This document shows, in pieces, positions 7,085-14,024 of a stretch of DNA of 14,024 nt (the stretch's first letter is position 1; each line of letters starts with the position of its first letter). The notes under the pieces were generated by a model, which saw only the letters and a program-made list of their open reading frames with translations, made no database searches and was not told the DNA's origin. The stretch comes from an uncultured Lachnospiraceae bacterium (GTDB lineage: Bacteria; Bacillota_A; Clostridia; Lachnospirales; Lachnospiraceae). The DNA lies in assembly GCA_902787595.1 (NCBI GenBank), contig CADAHD010000037.1:1-14024 (forward strand), given 5' to 3'. A program made the position numbers and the translations under genes.

Positions 7085-7995
7085 TCCTGCGGGGTATCAA
7101 AGAATTGATAAACGGAGTTATAAACATATACAAAGAAAAGGGGTATACCTCTGCGGATGTTGTGGCAAAACTCAGAGGCATACTTCATCAGAAGAAGATA
7201 GGACATACCGGAACGCTGGACCCTGAAGCTGAGGGCGTGCTTCCGGTATGTTTGGGTTATGCGACCAAACTTGTGGAGCGTCTTACCGATAAACGAAAGG
7301 AATATATCTGCACGATACGGCTGGGCGTCACAACGGATACCGAGGATATGACGGGAGAGGTGCTGAGCGAAAATGAAGTGAGCTGCAGCAAAGAAGATTT
7401 TATAAAAGCGCTGCAATCCTTTAAGGGCGTTTATGATCAGGTGCCTCCCATGTATTCGGCGCTTAAGCAGAACGGAAGGCGGCTTTATGAACTGGCGCGT
7501 GAAGGCGTGGTGGTAGAGCGCCCTGCCAGAAGAGTTGAGATATTTGATATGGAGCTGATGGAAGTCAGCATGCCCACCGCGGTGTTCAGGGTGGAGTGCA
7601 GCAAAGGAACATATATCAGATCCTTATGCCGCGATATAGGAGAGAAGCTTAAGTGCGGCGCGGCTATGGAAAAGCTTATACGTTCAAGGAGCGGTGAATT
7701 CACCCTGGAGGATGCGCTCAAGCTATCCGAAACGGAAGCATTGGTAAAAGCCGGTGAGATAGACAGTCATATTGTGCTGGTGGAGCATTTCTATGCGGAG
7801 TGTCCCGCGGTTTTTGTTTTAACCGAAGATATGAAGCTTTTGCGCAACGGTAATCCGCTGCCGCTTAAATATGCGGCGCGCTGTGAAGACGGACAGCTGC
7901 TCAGGGTTTATGACGACTGCGAGAAATTCTGCGCTGTATACAGATACGATGCGCTTAAGGGGCAGTTAAGGGCAGAGACGATATACGAATTGTAA
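7081..7995 (+). CDS. truB: tRNA pseudouridine(55) synthase TruB
   Basis: TruB makes pseudouridine 55 in the T-loop of tRNAs. The 304-residue product contains the catalytic motif GHTGTLDPEAEGVLP with the nucleophilic Asp at residue 47. It also has 'VPPMYSALKQNGRRLYELAR', 'SKGTYIRSLCRDIGEKL' and 'LIRSRSGEFTLEDAL', and a C-terminal PUA-like segment. The reported start is GTG 7081, which overlaps the nrnA stop as GTGA. The family usually begins at the equivalent of 'INGVINIYKEKG', so a TTG at 7105 (GGGG at 7091-7094, 10 nt upstream) is an equally fair choice and would shorten the protein by 8 residues. The stop is 2 nt before ribF. Confidence 0.93.
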   Translation: MILRGIKELINGVINIYKEKGYTSADVVAKLRGILHQKKIGHTGTLDPEAEGVLPVCLGYATKLVERLTDKRKEYICTIRLGVTTDTEDMTGEVLSENEVSCSKEDFIKALQSFKGVYDQVPPMYSALKQNGRRLYELAREGVVVERPARRVEIFDMELMEVSMPTAVFRVECSKGTYIRSLCRDIGEKLKCGAAMEKLIRSRSGEFTLEDALKLSETEALVKAGEIDSHIVLVEHFYAECPAVFVLTEDMKLLRNGNPLPLKYAARCEDGQLLRVYDDCEKFCAVYRYDALKGQLRAETIYEL

Positions 7996-7997
7996 AA

Positions 7998-8906
7998 ATG
8001 GAAATACTGAATACGCTGGATACAATTTATGTTGAAGTTCCCACGGCTTTGGCAATAGGTAAATTTGACGGGGTGCATAAAGGCCACCGCAGGCTCCTGG
8101 AGTATATACTCAGGGCGCGGGCGGACGGACTTACGCCCTGCGTTTTTACCTTTGAACCCTCACCGGAGAAGCTCTTTGGAAGCAGGACGGGGCTGATAAG
8201 TACGCGGGATGAGAAAAGGCGGATCTTTGAAGAGCTGGGGATAGGGATACTTGTTGAGTATCCTCTGGATAAGAATACGGCAGCGATAGACCCTGCGGAA
8301 TTCATTACGGAGTTCCTTTCAAAAAGGTTAAAGGCGGGGCTGATCGCGGCAGGCGCGGATCTGTCCTTCGGCGCAGGAGGAAAGGGCAATTTTGCCCTGC
8401 TGAATGCCTGCCGCCATGAACTGGGTTACGAGACCGTACAGGTGGATAAGATGCATTATCAGGGAAGTACCATAAGCTCGAGCCGCATACGTGAGATGAT
8501 AGAGGGCGGGCTTATGGAAGACGCTGCAGCCTGCCTGGGTCGGACCTACAGTTTCAGCAGCACGGTGGAACGCGGAGCCAGGATAGGCCACAGCATAGGC
8601 TTTCCGACATTGAACATCACTCCGGATGAGGATAAAGTGCTGCCGCCACGCGGTGTGTATGAAAGCAGGGTTATCCTGAAAGGCCGCGTTTACAGGGGGA
8701 TGTCTAATATAGGCGTCAAACCTACTGTTAAAGAAGACAGCAGGGTCAACCTGGAAACTCATCTCTTTGACTTCGATGAAGAAGCCTACGGAGAGGAGAT
8801 CACCGTAGGCCTGAAAAGATTCATAAGAGCGGAAAAGTGCTTTGATGGACTGGACGCCCTGAAAGCCCAGCTCAATGAGGATATGGATAAGATCCTTCAC
8901 GATTAG
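7998..8906 (+). CDS. ribF: Bifunctional riboflavin kinase/FAD synthetase RibF
   Basis: RibF phosphorylates riboflavin to FMN and adenylates FMN to FAD. The 302-residue product has the N-terminal nucleotidyltransferase domain with GKFDGVHKGH (21-30, the HxGH-type ATP site) and STISSSRIRE (157-166). The C-terminal riboflavin kinase domain has GFPTLNI (201-207), GVKPT (239-243) and ETHLFDF (253-259). Both activities are therefore expected. The ATG lies 2 nt after the truB stop, with no strong Shine-Dalgarno site, so coupling is likely. No FMN riboswitch precedes it. It is the last gene of the operon here; rpsO, which often follows in Firmicutes, is absent, and a convergent gene lies next to it. 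Confidence 0.95.
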   Translation: MEILNTLDTIYVEVPTALAIGKFDGVHKGHRRLLEYILRARADGLTPCVFTFEPSPEKLFGSRTGLISTRDEKRRIFEELGIGILVEYPLDKNTAAIDPAEFITEFLSKRLKAGLIAAGADLSFGAGGKGNFALLNACRHELGYETVQVDKMHYQGSTISSSRIREMIEGGLMEDAAACLGRTYSFSSTVERGARIGHSIGFPTLNITPDEDKVLPPRGVYESRVILKGRVYRGMSNIGVKPTVKEDSRVNLETHLFDFDEEAYGEEITVGLKRFIRAEKCFDGLDALKAQLNEDMDKILHD

Positions 8907-8949
8907 CCCCGACATAAACAGTAGTGCGGGGGAAGGGAGGATCTTTTTT
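8889..8949 (+). terminator. Composite stem-loop terminator overlapping the ribF stop
   Basis: An outer stem AAGATCC (8889-8895)/GGATCTT (8939-8945), a short TTC/GAA extension and an inner stem CCCCG (8907-8911)/CGGGG (8927-8931) are followed by six Ts (8944-8949). The outer left arm lies within the last codons of ribF. The stem is interrupted by unpaired bases, so strength is uncertain. The minus-strand reading has no T-run, so it would serve ribF and not the convergent gene. Confidence 0.45.
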
Positions 8950-9391
8950 AATGCAGTATATTAAACATCTTTGCCAGAGGCTCAATGATATTATGCAGAT
9001 CCTGTATAGAGTCGTTTAAAGTGTCAAGATCGATGGAATTGAGCTTATCCATGGCTTTGGAAAGATCGCCGGTAGCATTTAATGTAAGGTTATTGATGTT
9101 TTTTACGGTTTCGCCCAGATGCGCCTCATTTAATTCTTTGGTGATGGTTTCCATATTCTTGAGAGATGTAACTGAACGGCTGTATATCGTGTCTATTTTG
9201 GGAGCTACATAGTTTGCCAGACATATCACTACTATGAGCATGGCCAGCGTGAATAAAGCGCTCATCGCCGACATTATAAAAGCCAGCTTCTGGTATTTGA
9301 GCTGTGCCTTCTCGGTAACCGCCATTTCCTTGTTATGTTCTTCCTGGTTTCGATAATGCTGTTCATCCTGTATTTGCTGATTCTTGTTCAA
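8948..9391 (-). CDS. Small one-pass membrane protein of unknown function
   Basis: I do not recognise a named family. The 147-residue product has a charged Gln/Glu/Lys-rich cytoplasmic N-terminus (1-36) and one strong membrane helix (about 37-60, 'LAFIMSAMSALFTLAMLIVV'). An 85-residue Asn/Leu/Asp-rich region predicted to be helical or coiled coil follows ('IDTIYSRSVTSLKNMETITK', 'LSKAMDKLNSIDLDTLND'). The repeated D/N-L spacing resembles extracytoplasmic DUF948-like or methyl-accepting-type coiled coils, but this is only a shape likeness. The start is TTG 9391, 7 nt after GGAGGG (9404-9399 in minus reading). A longer reading from TTG 9406 would overlap that site. A perfect -10 TATAAT lies at 9419-9414. 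It is convergent with ribF and divergent from the phosphate transporter. Confidence 0.8.
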   Translation of the reverse strand: MNKNQQIQDEQHYRNQEEHNKEMAVTEKAQLKYQKLAFIMSAMSALFTLAMLIVVICLANYVAPKIDTIYSRSVTSLKNMETITKELNEAHLGETVKNINNLTLNATGDLSKAMDKLNSIDLDTLNDSIQDLHNIIEPLAKMFNILH

Positions 9392-9413
9392 GTCAGTACC
9401 CTCCAATGTTAAT

Positions 9414-9419
9414 ATTATA
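9414..9419 (-). promoter_or_regulatory. -10 element for the small membrane protein gene
   Basis: A perfect TATAAT in minus reading lies about 10 nt before the Shine-Dalgarno site of the gene starting at 9391, giving a very short leader. No good -35 is found at 16-18 nt spacing (ATGGAA at best), so the promoter may need an activator. Confidence 0.4.
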
Positions 9420-9508
9420 GCTTTTTACATGAGGCTTTCCATGTCGCTATTGTTCAATTCTAATATGTCAGCAACTTTTTTTCAATCCTATACTGTATCT
9501 TTTGCTAC

Positions 9509-9537
9509 TTGCAGACAGCCTGCCAGTCTGCTAATAT
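9509..9537 (+). promoter_or_regulatory. Promoter of the Na+/Pi cotransporter gene
   Basis: TTGCAG (9509-9514), a 17-nt spacer and TAATAT (9532-9537) make a good sigma-A promoter about 35 nt before the ATG at 9572. A second possible -10 (TATTAT, 9535-9540) overlaps it. The remainder of the gene-free region 9407-9571 is AT-rich and shows nothing else recognisable apart from the dyad and the divergent -10. Confidence 0.55.
9511..9531. promoter_or_regulatory. Operator-like dyad within the cotransporter promoter
   Basis: GCAGAC (9511-9516), 9 nt, GTCTGC (9526-9531) is an exact 6-bp inverted repeat. Two further symmetric pairs inside give 8 of 10 positions matched over 21 bp. It covers the end of the -35 and the whole spacer, where a dimeric repressor would block polymerase. 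It does not resemble a PhoP (Pho) box. The regulator is unknown. Confidence 0.45.
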
Positions 9538-9571
9538 TATATAGCATGCAACATTTGTGGAGAGGTCTTTT

Positions 9572-11212
9572 ATGGGACTAAAAGAAATATTAACTTTGGC
9601 AGGCGGTCTTGGACTCTTCCTGCTGGGAATGACAATAATGAGCGAAGGCATCGAGAAAGCAGCCGGCGCCAAGCTCAGAGGCATATTGGAAATGTTTACA
9701 ACCAACCGCTTTAAGGGGCTGTTGGTTGGTATTTTTTTCACAGCTATAATGCAATCCTCATCAGCCTGTACCACGCTGGTCGTCAGCTTCGTAAACTCCG
9801 GGCTCATGAGTCTTTATCAGGCAGCGGGAGTTATCTTCGGCGCCAACATCGGTACCACCATTACCAGCCAGCTGGTTTCCTTCAATCTTTCGGAATACGC
9901 CCCTCTTATATTACTGGTCGGTGTGATCACCGGCATGATCAGCAAAAATCAGACAGCTCAGAAACTTGCGGATGTTGTGGCAGGTTTCGGTGTGCTTTTC
10001 CTTGGTATATCTACCATGTCATCAGGCATGGCATCCATAAAGGAATCAAAGGAAATAGTCAATGCCCTGGCGAGTCTGACAAATCCTTTGCTTGCAGTGC
10101 TTACGGGACTGGCCATCACGGCAGTGGTACAGAGTTCTTCCGTAACCGTTTCGCTTACTCTGCTCATGGCGCAGCAGGGACTCTTTAAAGATGTTAACAT
10201 CTGTCTTTTCATAATACTGGGATGTAATATAGGCGCTTGTACCACAGCGCTACTGGCTTCCATGGCAGGTAAGAAGGACGCGAAGCGTGCGGCCCTGATA
10301 CACCTGCTTTTTAATGTTATAGGAACTGTAGTAATGTTTCTGGTATTCCTTATCGCGATGGATCCGGTATCCGAATTCCTTCATTCGATATCCGCAGATG
10401 ACGGACGTTTTGTGGCAAACGCGCACACGATAATAAAGGTAGTACAGGTTATCGTACTGTTCCCGTTCTCGGATCTGATAGTAAAGCTTACCTATCTGGT
10501 AGTTCCCGGAAAGGATCAGAAGGTCGGCTATCTGGATACCTTCCAGCTTAAGTACATCGGCGAAAAGGTTCTGTTCAATCCTTCGACCGCAGTTGTAGAC
10601 GGAATGAAGGAGTTAGAGCGCATGGCTTCGCTTGCAAATGACAACTTAAACCGCGCCATGAACGCGCTTATCACCCTGGATCAGGAAGAAATAGAATCCG
10701 TGCATGAGATGGAAAAGAACATCGACTTCCTTAATCATTCCATCACCTCTTATTTCATCAAGATAAACCAGTCAACCCTGCCTATAGAGGATCTGCAGGG
10801 GCTGGGAGCCCTGTTCCATGTGGCCAATGATATCGAGCGCATCGGAGATCATGCCGATAATATCGCGAATATGGCTACCAGACGTAAAGAAACCGGAGTG
10901 GATTTCTCGCCCGTTGCCATAAAGGAGCTTACGCAGATGATGGAGCTGGTAAACGCTCTTTTGGAACGCTCCTTAAAGGCGATACTGGGAAGCAACGGGG
11001 CTGAGCTGGTCAAAGAGATGAACGGCATGGAAAACAAAGTTGATGACAAGGAGCGTGAGCTCCAGCAGAATCATATCGACCGCCTCACCAGAGGTGAATG
11101 TACGCCCGACGCCGGCATGATATTCTCGGATGTGGCTGCAGCGCTTGAGCGTGTGGCAGATCACGCCGTTAATATAGCAACTTACATAACCAAGAGGGAC
11201 GCGATAGTATAG
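9572..11212 (+). CDS. Na+/phosphate cotransporter with C-terminal PhoU-like domain
   Basis: This is a NptA/PhoU-type protein of the Na/Pi-cotransporter II (PNaS, SLC34-like) family, expected to import phosphate with sodium across the cytoplasmic membrane. The 546-residue product has the duplicated transport core. The first half carries 'IMQSSSACTT' and 'GANIGTT'; the second carries 'VVQSSSVTVS' and 'GCNIGAC'. Hydrophobic helices run to about residue 310. From about residue 335 it is soluble and helical, with the PhoU signatures 'NDIERIGDHADNIAN' and 'ERVADHAVNIATYI'. The start is ATG 9572, 6 nt after GGAGAGG (9559-9565). A GTG at 9557 overlaps that site. The PhoU part probably gates or senses phosphate. 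Anion specificity is not proven by sequence. Confidence 0.9.
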   Translation: MGLKEILTLAGGLGLFLLGMTIMSEGIEKAAGAKLRGILEMFTTNRFKGLLVGIFFTAIMQSSSACTTLVVSFVNSGLMSLYQAAGVIFGANIGTTITSQLVSFNLSEYAPLILLVGVITGMISKNQTAQKLADVVAGFGVLFLGISTMSSGMASIKESKEIVNALASLTNPLLAVLTGLAITAVVQSSSVTVSLTLLMAQQGLFKDVNICLFIILGCNIGACTTALLASMAGKKDAKRAALIHLLFNVIGTVVMFLVFLIAMDPVSEFLHSISADDGRFVANAHTIIKVVQVIVLFPFSDLIVKLTYLVVPGKDQKVGYLDTFQLKYIGEKVLFNPSTAVVDGMKELERMASLANDNLNRAMNALITLDQEEIESVHEMEKNIDFLNHSITSYFIKINQSTLPIEDLQGLGALFHVANDIERIGDHADNIANMATRRKETGVDFSPVAIKELTQMMELVNALLERSLKAILGSNGAELVKEMNGMENKVDDKERELQQNHIDRLTRGECTPDAGMIFSDVAAALERVADHAVNIATYITKRDAIV

Positions 11213-11216
11213 CCTG

Positions 11217-11255
11217 TGGTTATATATAAAAAATGTTAACCAAATAATATAACAT
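11217..11255. repeat. Two overlapping inverted repeats upstream of ppdK
   Basis: TGGTTA (11217-11222)/TAACCA (11237-11242) and ATGTTA (11233-11238)/TAACAT (11250-11255) are exact 6-bp inverted repeats that share 2 nt, in an AT-rich spacer between the transporter and ppdK. Neither is followed by a T-run. They could be operator sites or alternative weak hairpins. I found no convincing promoter for ppdK here. Confidence 0.3.
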
Positions 11256-11274
11256 AAAAGAAGGAGAAGAAAAC

Positions 11275-13894
11275 ATGGCAAAAAAATGGGTTTATCTGTT
11301 TGAAGAAGGCAAGGCAGACATGCGCGAGCTTTTAGGCGGTAAGGGCGCAAACCTTGCAGAGATGACCAATCTGGGTCTTCCGGTGCCTCAGGGTTTTACT
11401 ATCACAACAGAGGCGTGCACACAGTATTATGAAGATGGACGTCAGATCAATGACGAGATTATGGCTCAGGTAAATGAGTATGTAGAGAAGCTGCAGGAGA
11501 TAACAGGAAAGAAATTCGGAGACAAGGAGAATCCCCTTCTGGTTTCCGTTCGTTCCGGAGCAAGAGCATCTATGCCCGGTATGATGGATACAATACTTAA
11601 CCTTGGTCTTAATGAGGATGTGGTAGCCGTACTGGCAGAGAAATCACAGAATCCCCGTTGGGCATGGGACTGCTACCGCCGTTTCATCCAGATGTATTCG
11701 GATGTCGTTATGGAGGTAGGCAAGAAGTACTTCGAGCAGCTCATCGATAAGATGAAGAGCCGCAAGGGCGTTAAGCAGGACGTTGAGCTCGATGCCAATG
11801 ATCTTAAGGAGCTGGCTAATCAGTTCAAGGCTGAGTACAAGAATAAGATCGGAGAGGATTTCCCTACCGATCCCCAGGTACAGCTGGTAGGCGCTATAAA
11901 GGCAGTGTTCCGCAGCTGGGATAATCCCCGTGCAAATGTATACAGAAGAGACAACGATATCCCTTATTCATGGGGAACCGCTGTAAACGTACAGTCAATG
12001 GCATTCGGTAACATGGGTGATGACTGCGGTACCGGCGTTGCCTTCACACGTAACCCCGCAAACGGCGAGAAAGGCCTCTTTGGTGAGTTCCTTACCAATG
12101 CACAGGGTGAAGGTTCGTACACCTATGAAGATAGCCGAGATGGAGGAGAAATTCCCCGAGGCATTTGGCCAGTTCAAGGATGTATGCCAGAAGCTTGAGA
12201 GCCACTACCGCGATATGCAGGATATGGAGTTCACCGTTGAGCACGGAAAGCTTTACATGCTGCAGACACGTAACGGCAAGCGTACCGCTCAGGCAGCTCT
12301 TAAGATAGCTTGTGATCTGGTTGATGAAGGCATGAGAACAGAGGAAGAAGCAGTTGCTATGATCGATCCCCGTAACCTTGATACCCTTCTTCATCCTACC
12401 TTTGATCAGAGCGCTATCGTTCGCGCGCGTCTCATCGGTAAGGCTCTGGGCGCAGCTCCCGGCGCTGCATGCGGTAAGATCGTGTTCACCGCTGCAGATG
12501 CAGAAGAGTGGGCAGCAAGAGGAGAGAAAGTGGTTCTGGTCCGTCTTGAGACCTCTCCCGAAGATATCACCGGTATGAAGGTATCCCAGGGTATCCTGAC
12601 CGTACGTGGCGGTATGACCAGCCATGCAGCAGTTGTTGCACGTGGTATGGGTGCCTGCTGTGTATCCGGCTGCGGCGATATCATCATGGATGAAGAGAAT
12701 AAGAAGTTTACCTTAGGCGGCAAGGAGTATCACGAAGGCGACATCATTTCCTTCGACGGTACTACAGGAAATATCTATGACGGCGCTGTACCTACCGTTG
12801 ACGCACAGATCGCAGGTGAGTTCGGCCGTATCATGGCATGGGCAGATAAGTACCGTACCCTTAAGGTACGTACCAATGCAGATACCCCTCATGACGCAAA
12901 GAAGGCACGTGAGCTGGGAGCAGAAGGTATCGGACTTTGCCGTACAGAGCATATGTTCTTTGATGAGGACAGGATCGAAGCATTCCGTGAGATGATCGTT
13001 TCCGATACCGTTGAAGAGCGTGAGGAAGCGCTGCAGAAGATCGAGCCCCTTCAGCAGGGCGACTTTGAGCAGCTCTTTGAGGCTATGGAAGGCAACCCTG
13101 TTACCATCCGTTTCCTGGATCCCCCTCTGCATGAGTTTGTTCCCAGAACAGAGGAAGATATTGCAAGACTTGCAAAGGCAAAGGGCAAGACCGTACAGCA
13201 GATAAAGGCTCGTATCGAAGGTCTGGTAGAGTTTAACCCCATGATGGGTCACCGTGGTATCCGTCTGGATGTAACCTATCCCGAGATCGCAAAGATGCAG
13301 ACCATCGCTGTTATCCGTGCAGCAGTTAATACCAAGAAGAAACACCCCGACTGGACAGTAGTTCCCGAGATCATGATCCCTCTTGTAGGTGATGCTAAGG
13401 AGCTTAAGTTCGTTAAGGATATAGTTGTAAAGGCAGCTGATGAAGAGCTGGCAGCACTTAAGAGCGATCTTAAGTACGAAGTAGGTACCATGATAGAGAT
13501 CCCCCGTGCTGCACTTACCGCTGATACCATCGCTAAGGAAGCTGAATTCTTCTGCTTCGGTACCAACGACCTTACACAGATGACCTACGGATTCTCACGT
13601 GATGATGCAGGCAAGTTCCTTCAGGCATATTACGAGAGAAAGATATTCGAGAACGACCCGTTTGCACGTCTTGACCAGGACGGCGTAGGCGAGCTGATGG
13701 ATATGGCTATCAAGAAGGGCAAGAGCGTACGTCCCGAGATCCACTGCGGTATCTGCGGTGAGCACGGCGGCGATCCTTCATCCATCGAGTTCTGCCACAA
13801 GATCGGTCTTGACTATGTATCATGCTCACCTTACCGTGTGCCCATCGCAAGACTGGCAGCGGCTCAGGCAGCTATAGCAGCTAAGAAGAAATAA
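11275..13894 (+). pseudogene. ppdK: Pyruvate,phosphate dikinase, frame broken by an apparent 14-nt deletion
   Basis: PPDK interconverts pyruvate + ATP + Pi and PEP + AMP + PPi. The first reading frame (11275-12198) matches the family to residue 279 (12111), with GGKGANLAEM (21-30) and SVRSGARASMPGMMDT (91-106). It then runs 28 unrelated residues to a stop. Homology resumes in another frame at 12113 (VRTPMKIAEM) and continues without interruption to 13894. The family has 'QGEDVVAG(V/I)RTP' at this point, so about five residues (DVVAG) are missing; restoring 14 nt gives 877 residues, the normal size. In that numbering the phospho-His of GGMTSHAAV is His455 and the Cys of CGEHGG is Cys832, matching His455 and Cys831 of the C. 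symbiosum enzyme. The ribosome-binding site AAGGAG is at 11261-11266. As written, no full enzyme is made; an assembly error is possible. Confidence 0.9.
12103..12127 (+). other. Frame junction in ppdK
   Basis: Codons for Q-G-E end at 12111, one G remains (12112), and GTT-CGT-ACA-CCT (V-R-T-P) follows in the new frame. The frame change and missing residues both equal a loss of 14 nt. ATG 12125-12127 is the first in-frame start for the downstream part, with only GAAGG (12109-12113), 11 nt away, as a weak ribosome site. Confidence 0.85.
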
Positions 13895-13915
13895 AGCATT
13901 TTTATAGAATTGAAG

Positions 13916-13960
13916 AGCGCCGTCTGTTGGTGTAGAATACATGACAGACGGTGCTTTTTT
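13916..13960 (+). terminator. Rho-independent terminator after ppdK
   Basis: AGCGCCGTCTGT (13916-13927) pairs with ACAGACGGTGCT (13944-13955) over 12 bp with one G-U pair and a 16-nt loop, followed directly by TTTTTT (13955-13960). It lies 21 nt after the ppdK stop and separates it from the next gene. Confidence 0.9.
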
Positions 13961-13998
13961 ATAGAAGTTTATATAATAAAACAGGAGGAATAGAAAAC

Positions 13999-14024
13999 AT
14001 GAAAGCTAAACGTGTGATGGCGCT
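13999..14024 (+). CDS. Start of an unidentified gene, probably an exported protein
   Basis: Only 8 full codons are visible: MKAKRVMA. An ideal Shine-Dalgarno site AGGAGG (13983-13988) lies 10 nt upstream, and a perfect TATAAT (13972-13977) sits just after the ppdK terminator, though without a good -35. A short Lys/Arg-rich start followed by hydrophobic residues is typical of Sec signal peptides, as in lipoprotein solute-binding proteins of this group. That is a guess from 8 residues; the function cannot be assigned. Confidence 0.6.

Noticed and set aside
9392..9406. TTG 9406 as the start of the minus-strand membrane protein
   Set aside because: It overlaps the GGAGGG ribosome site, which is ideally spaced for TTG 9391.
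12017..12112. Upstream part of the second ppdK frame
   Set aside because: This stretch is out of frame with the true ppdK reading there. It is open only by chance; homology in this frame begins at 12113.
12112..12127. Programmed ribosomal frameshift in ppdK
   Set aside because: There is no slippery heptamer or following pseudoknot, about five conserved residues are missing, and PPDK is not known to use frameshifting; a deletion or error explains it better.
1..14024. Mobile elements, CRISPR arrays, tRNA or rRNA genes, phage or defence genes
   Set aside because: None was found on reading both strands; gene order is that of a conserved housekeeping region.

Overview
The window looks like a chromosomal segment of a Clostridia-class Firmicute, most likely a member of the Lachnospiraceae (Butyrivibrio/Roseburia-like). 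The reasons are the gene order rimP-nusA-ylxR-ylxQ-infB-rbfA-nrnA-truB-ribF, the long Gly/Arg/Gln-rich N-terminal region of IF-2, strong GGAGG-type Shine-Dalgarno sites with several TTG starts, and a pyruvate,phosphate dikinase close to the Clostridium symbiosum enzyme. The genus is an inference; no search was possible.

Layout. Positions 1-37 hold the first 12 codons of a minus-strand TrpB-like gene with its own promoter. A divergent promoter at 201-229 starts the translation/transcription operon, whose mRNA begins with a short hairpin leader (247-273). The operon runs 295-8906: RimP (30S maturation), NusA (elongation/antitermination), YlxR and YlxQ (small RNA-binding proteins), IF-2, RbfA (30S maturation), NrnA (nanoRNA and pAp breakdown), TruB (tRNA psi55) and RibF (FAD synthesis). 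From ylxR onward the genes overlap or nearly touch, which implies translational coupling. A composite stem-loop with a T-run overlaps the ribF stop.

Positions 8948-9556 hold a convergent minus-strand gene for a small one-pass membrane protein of unknown function and an intergenic region with divergent promoter signals. The plus-strand promoter there has an operator-like dyad lying exactly between its -35 and -10. It drives a Na+/phosphate cotransporter with a C-terminal PhoU-like domain (9572-11212).

Positions 11275-13894 encode pyruvate,phosphate dikinase (ppdK), but the reading frame is broken near 12112. The pattern fits a clean 14-nt deletion inside the ATP-grasp domain; everything downstream, including the catalytic His and Cys, is intact. 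A strong Rho-independent terminator follows. The window ends in the first codons of a gene that probably encodes an exported protein.

I see no mobile element, CRISPR array, tRNA, rRNA or clearly new multi-gene system. The observations most worth checking are the ppdK lesion, the dyad in the phosphate-transporter promoter together with its divergent unknown membrane gene, the structured rimP leader and rimP-nusA spacer, and the repeat-rich IF-2 and NusA tails.
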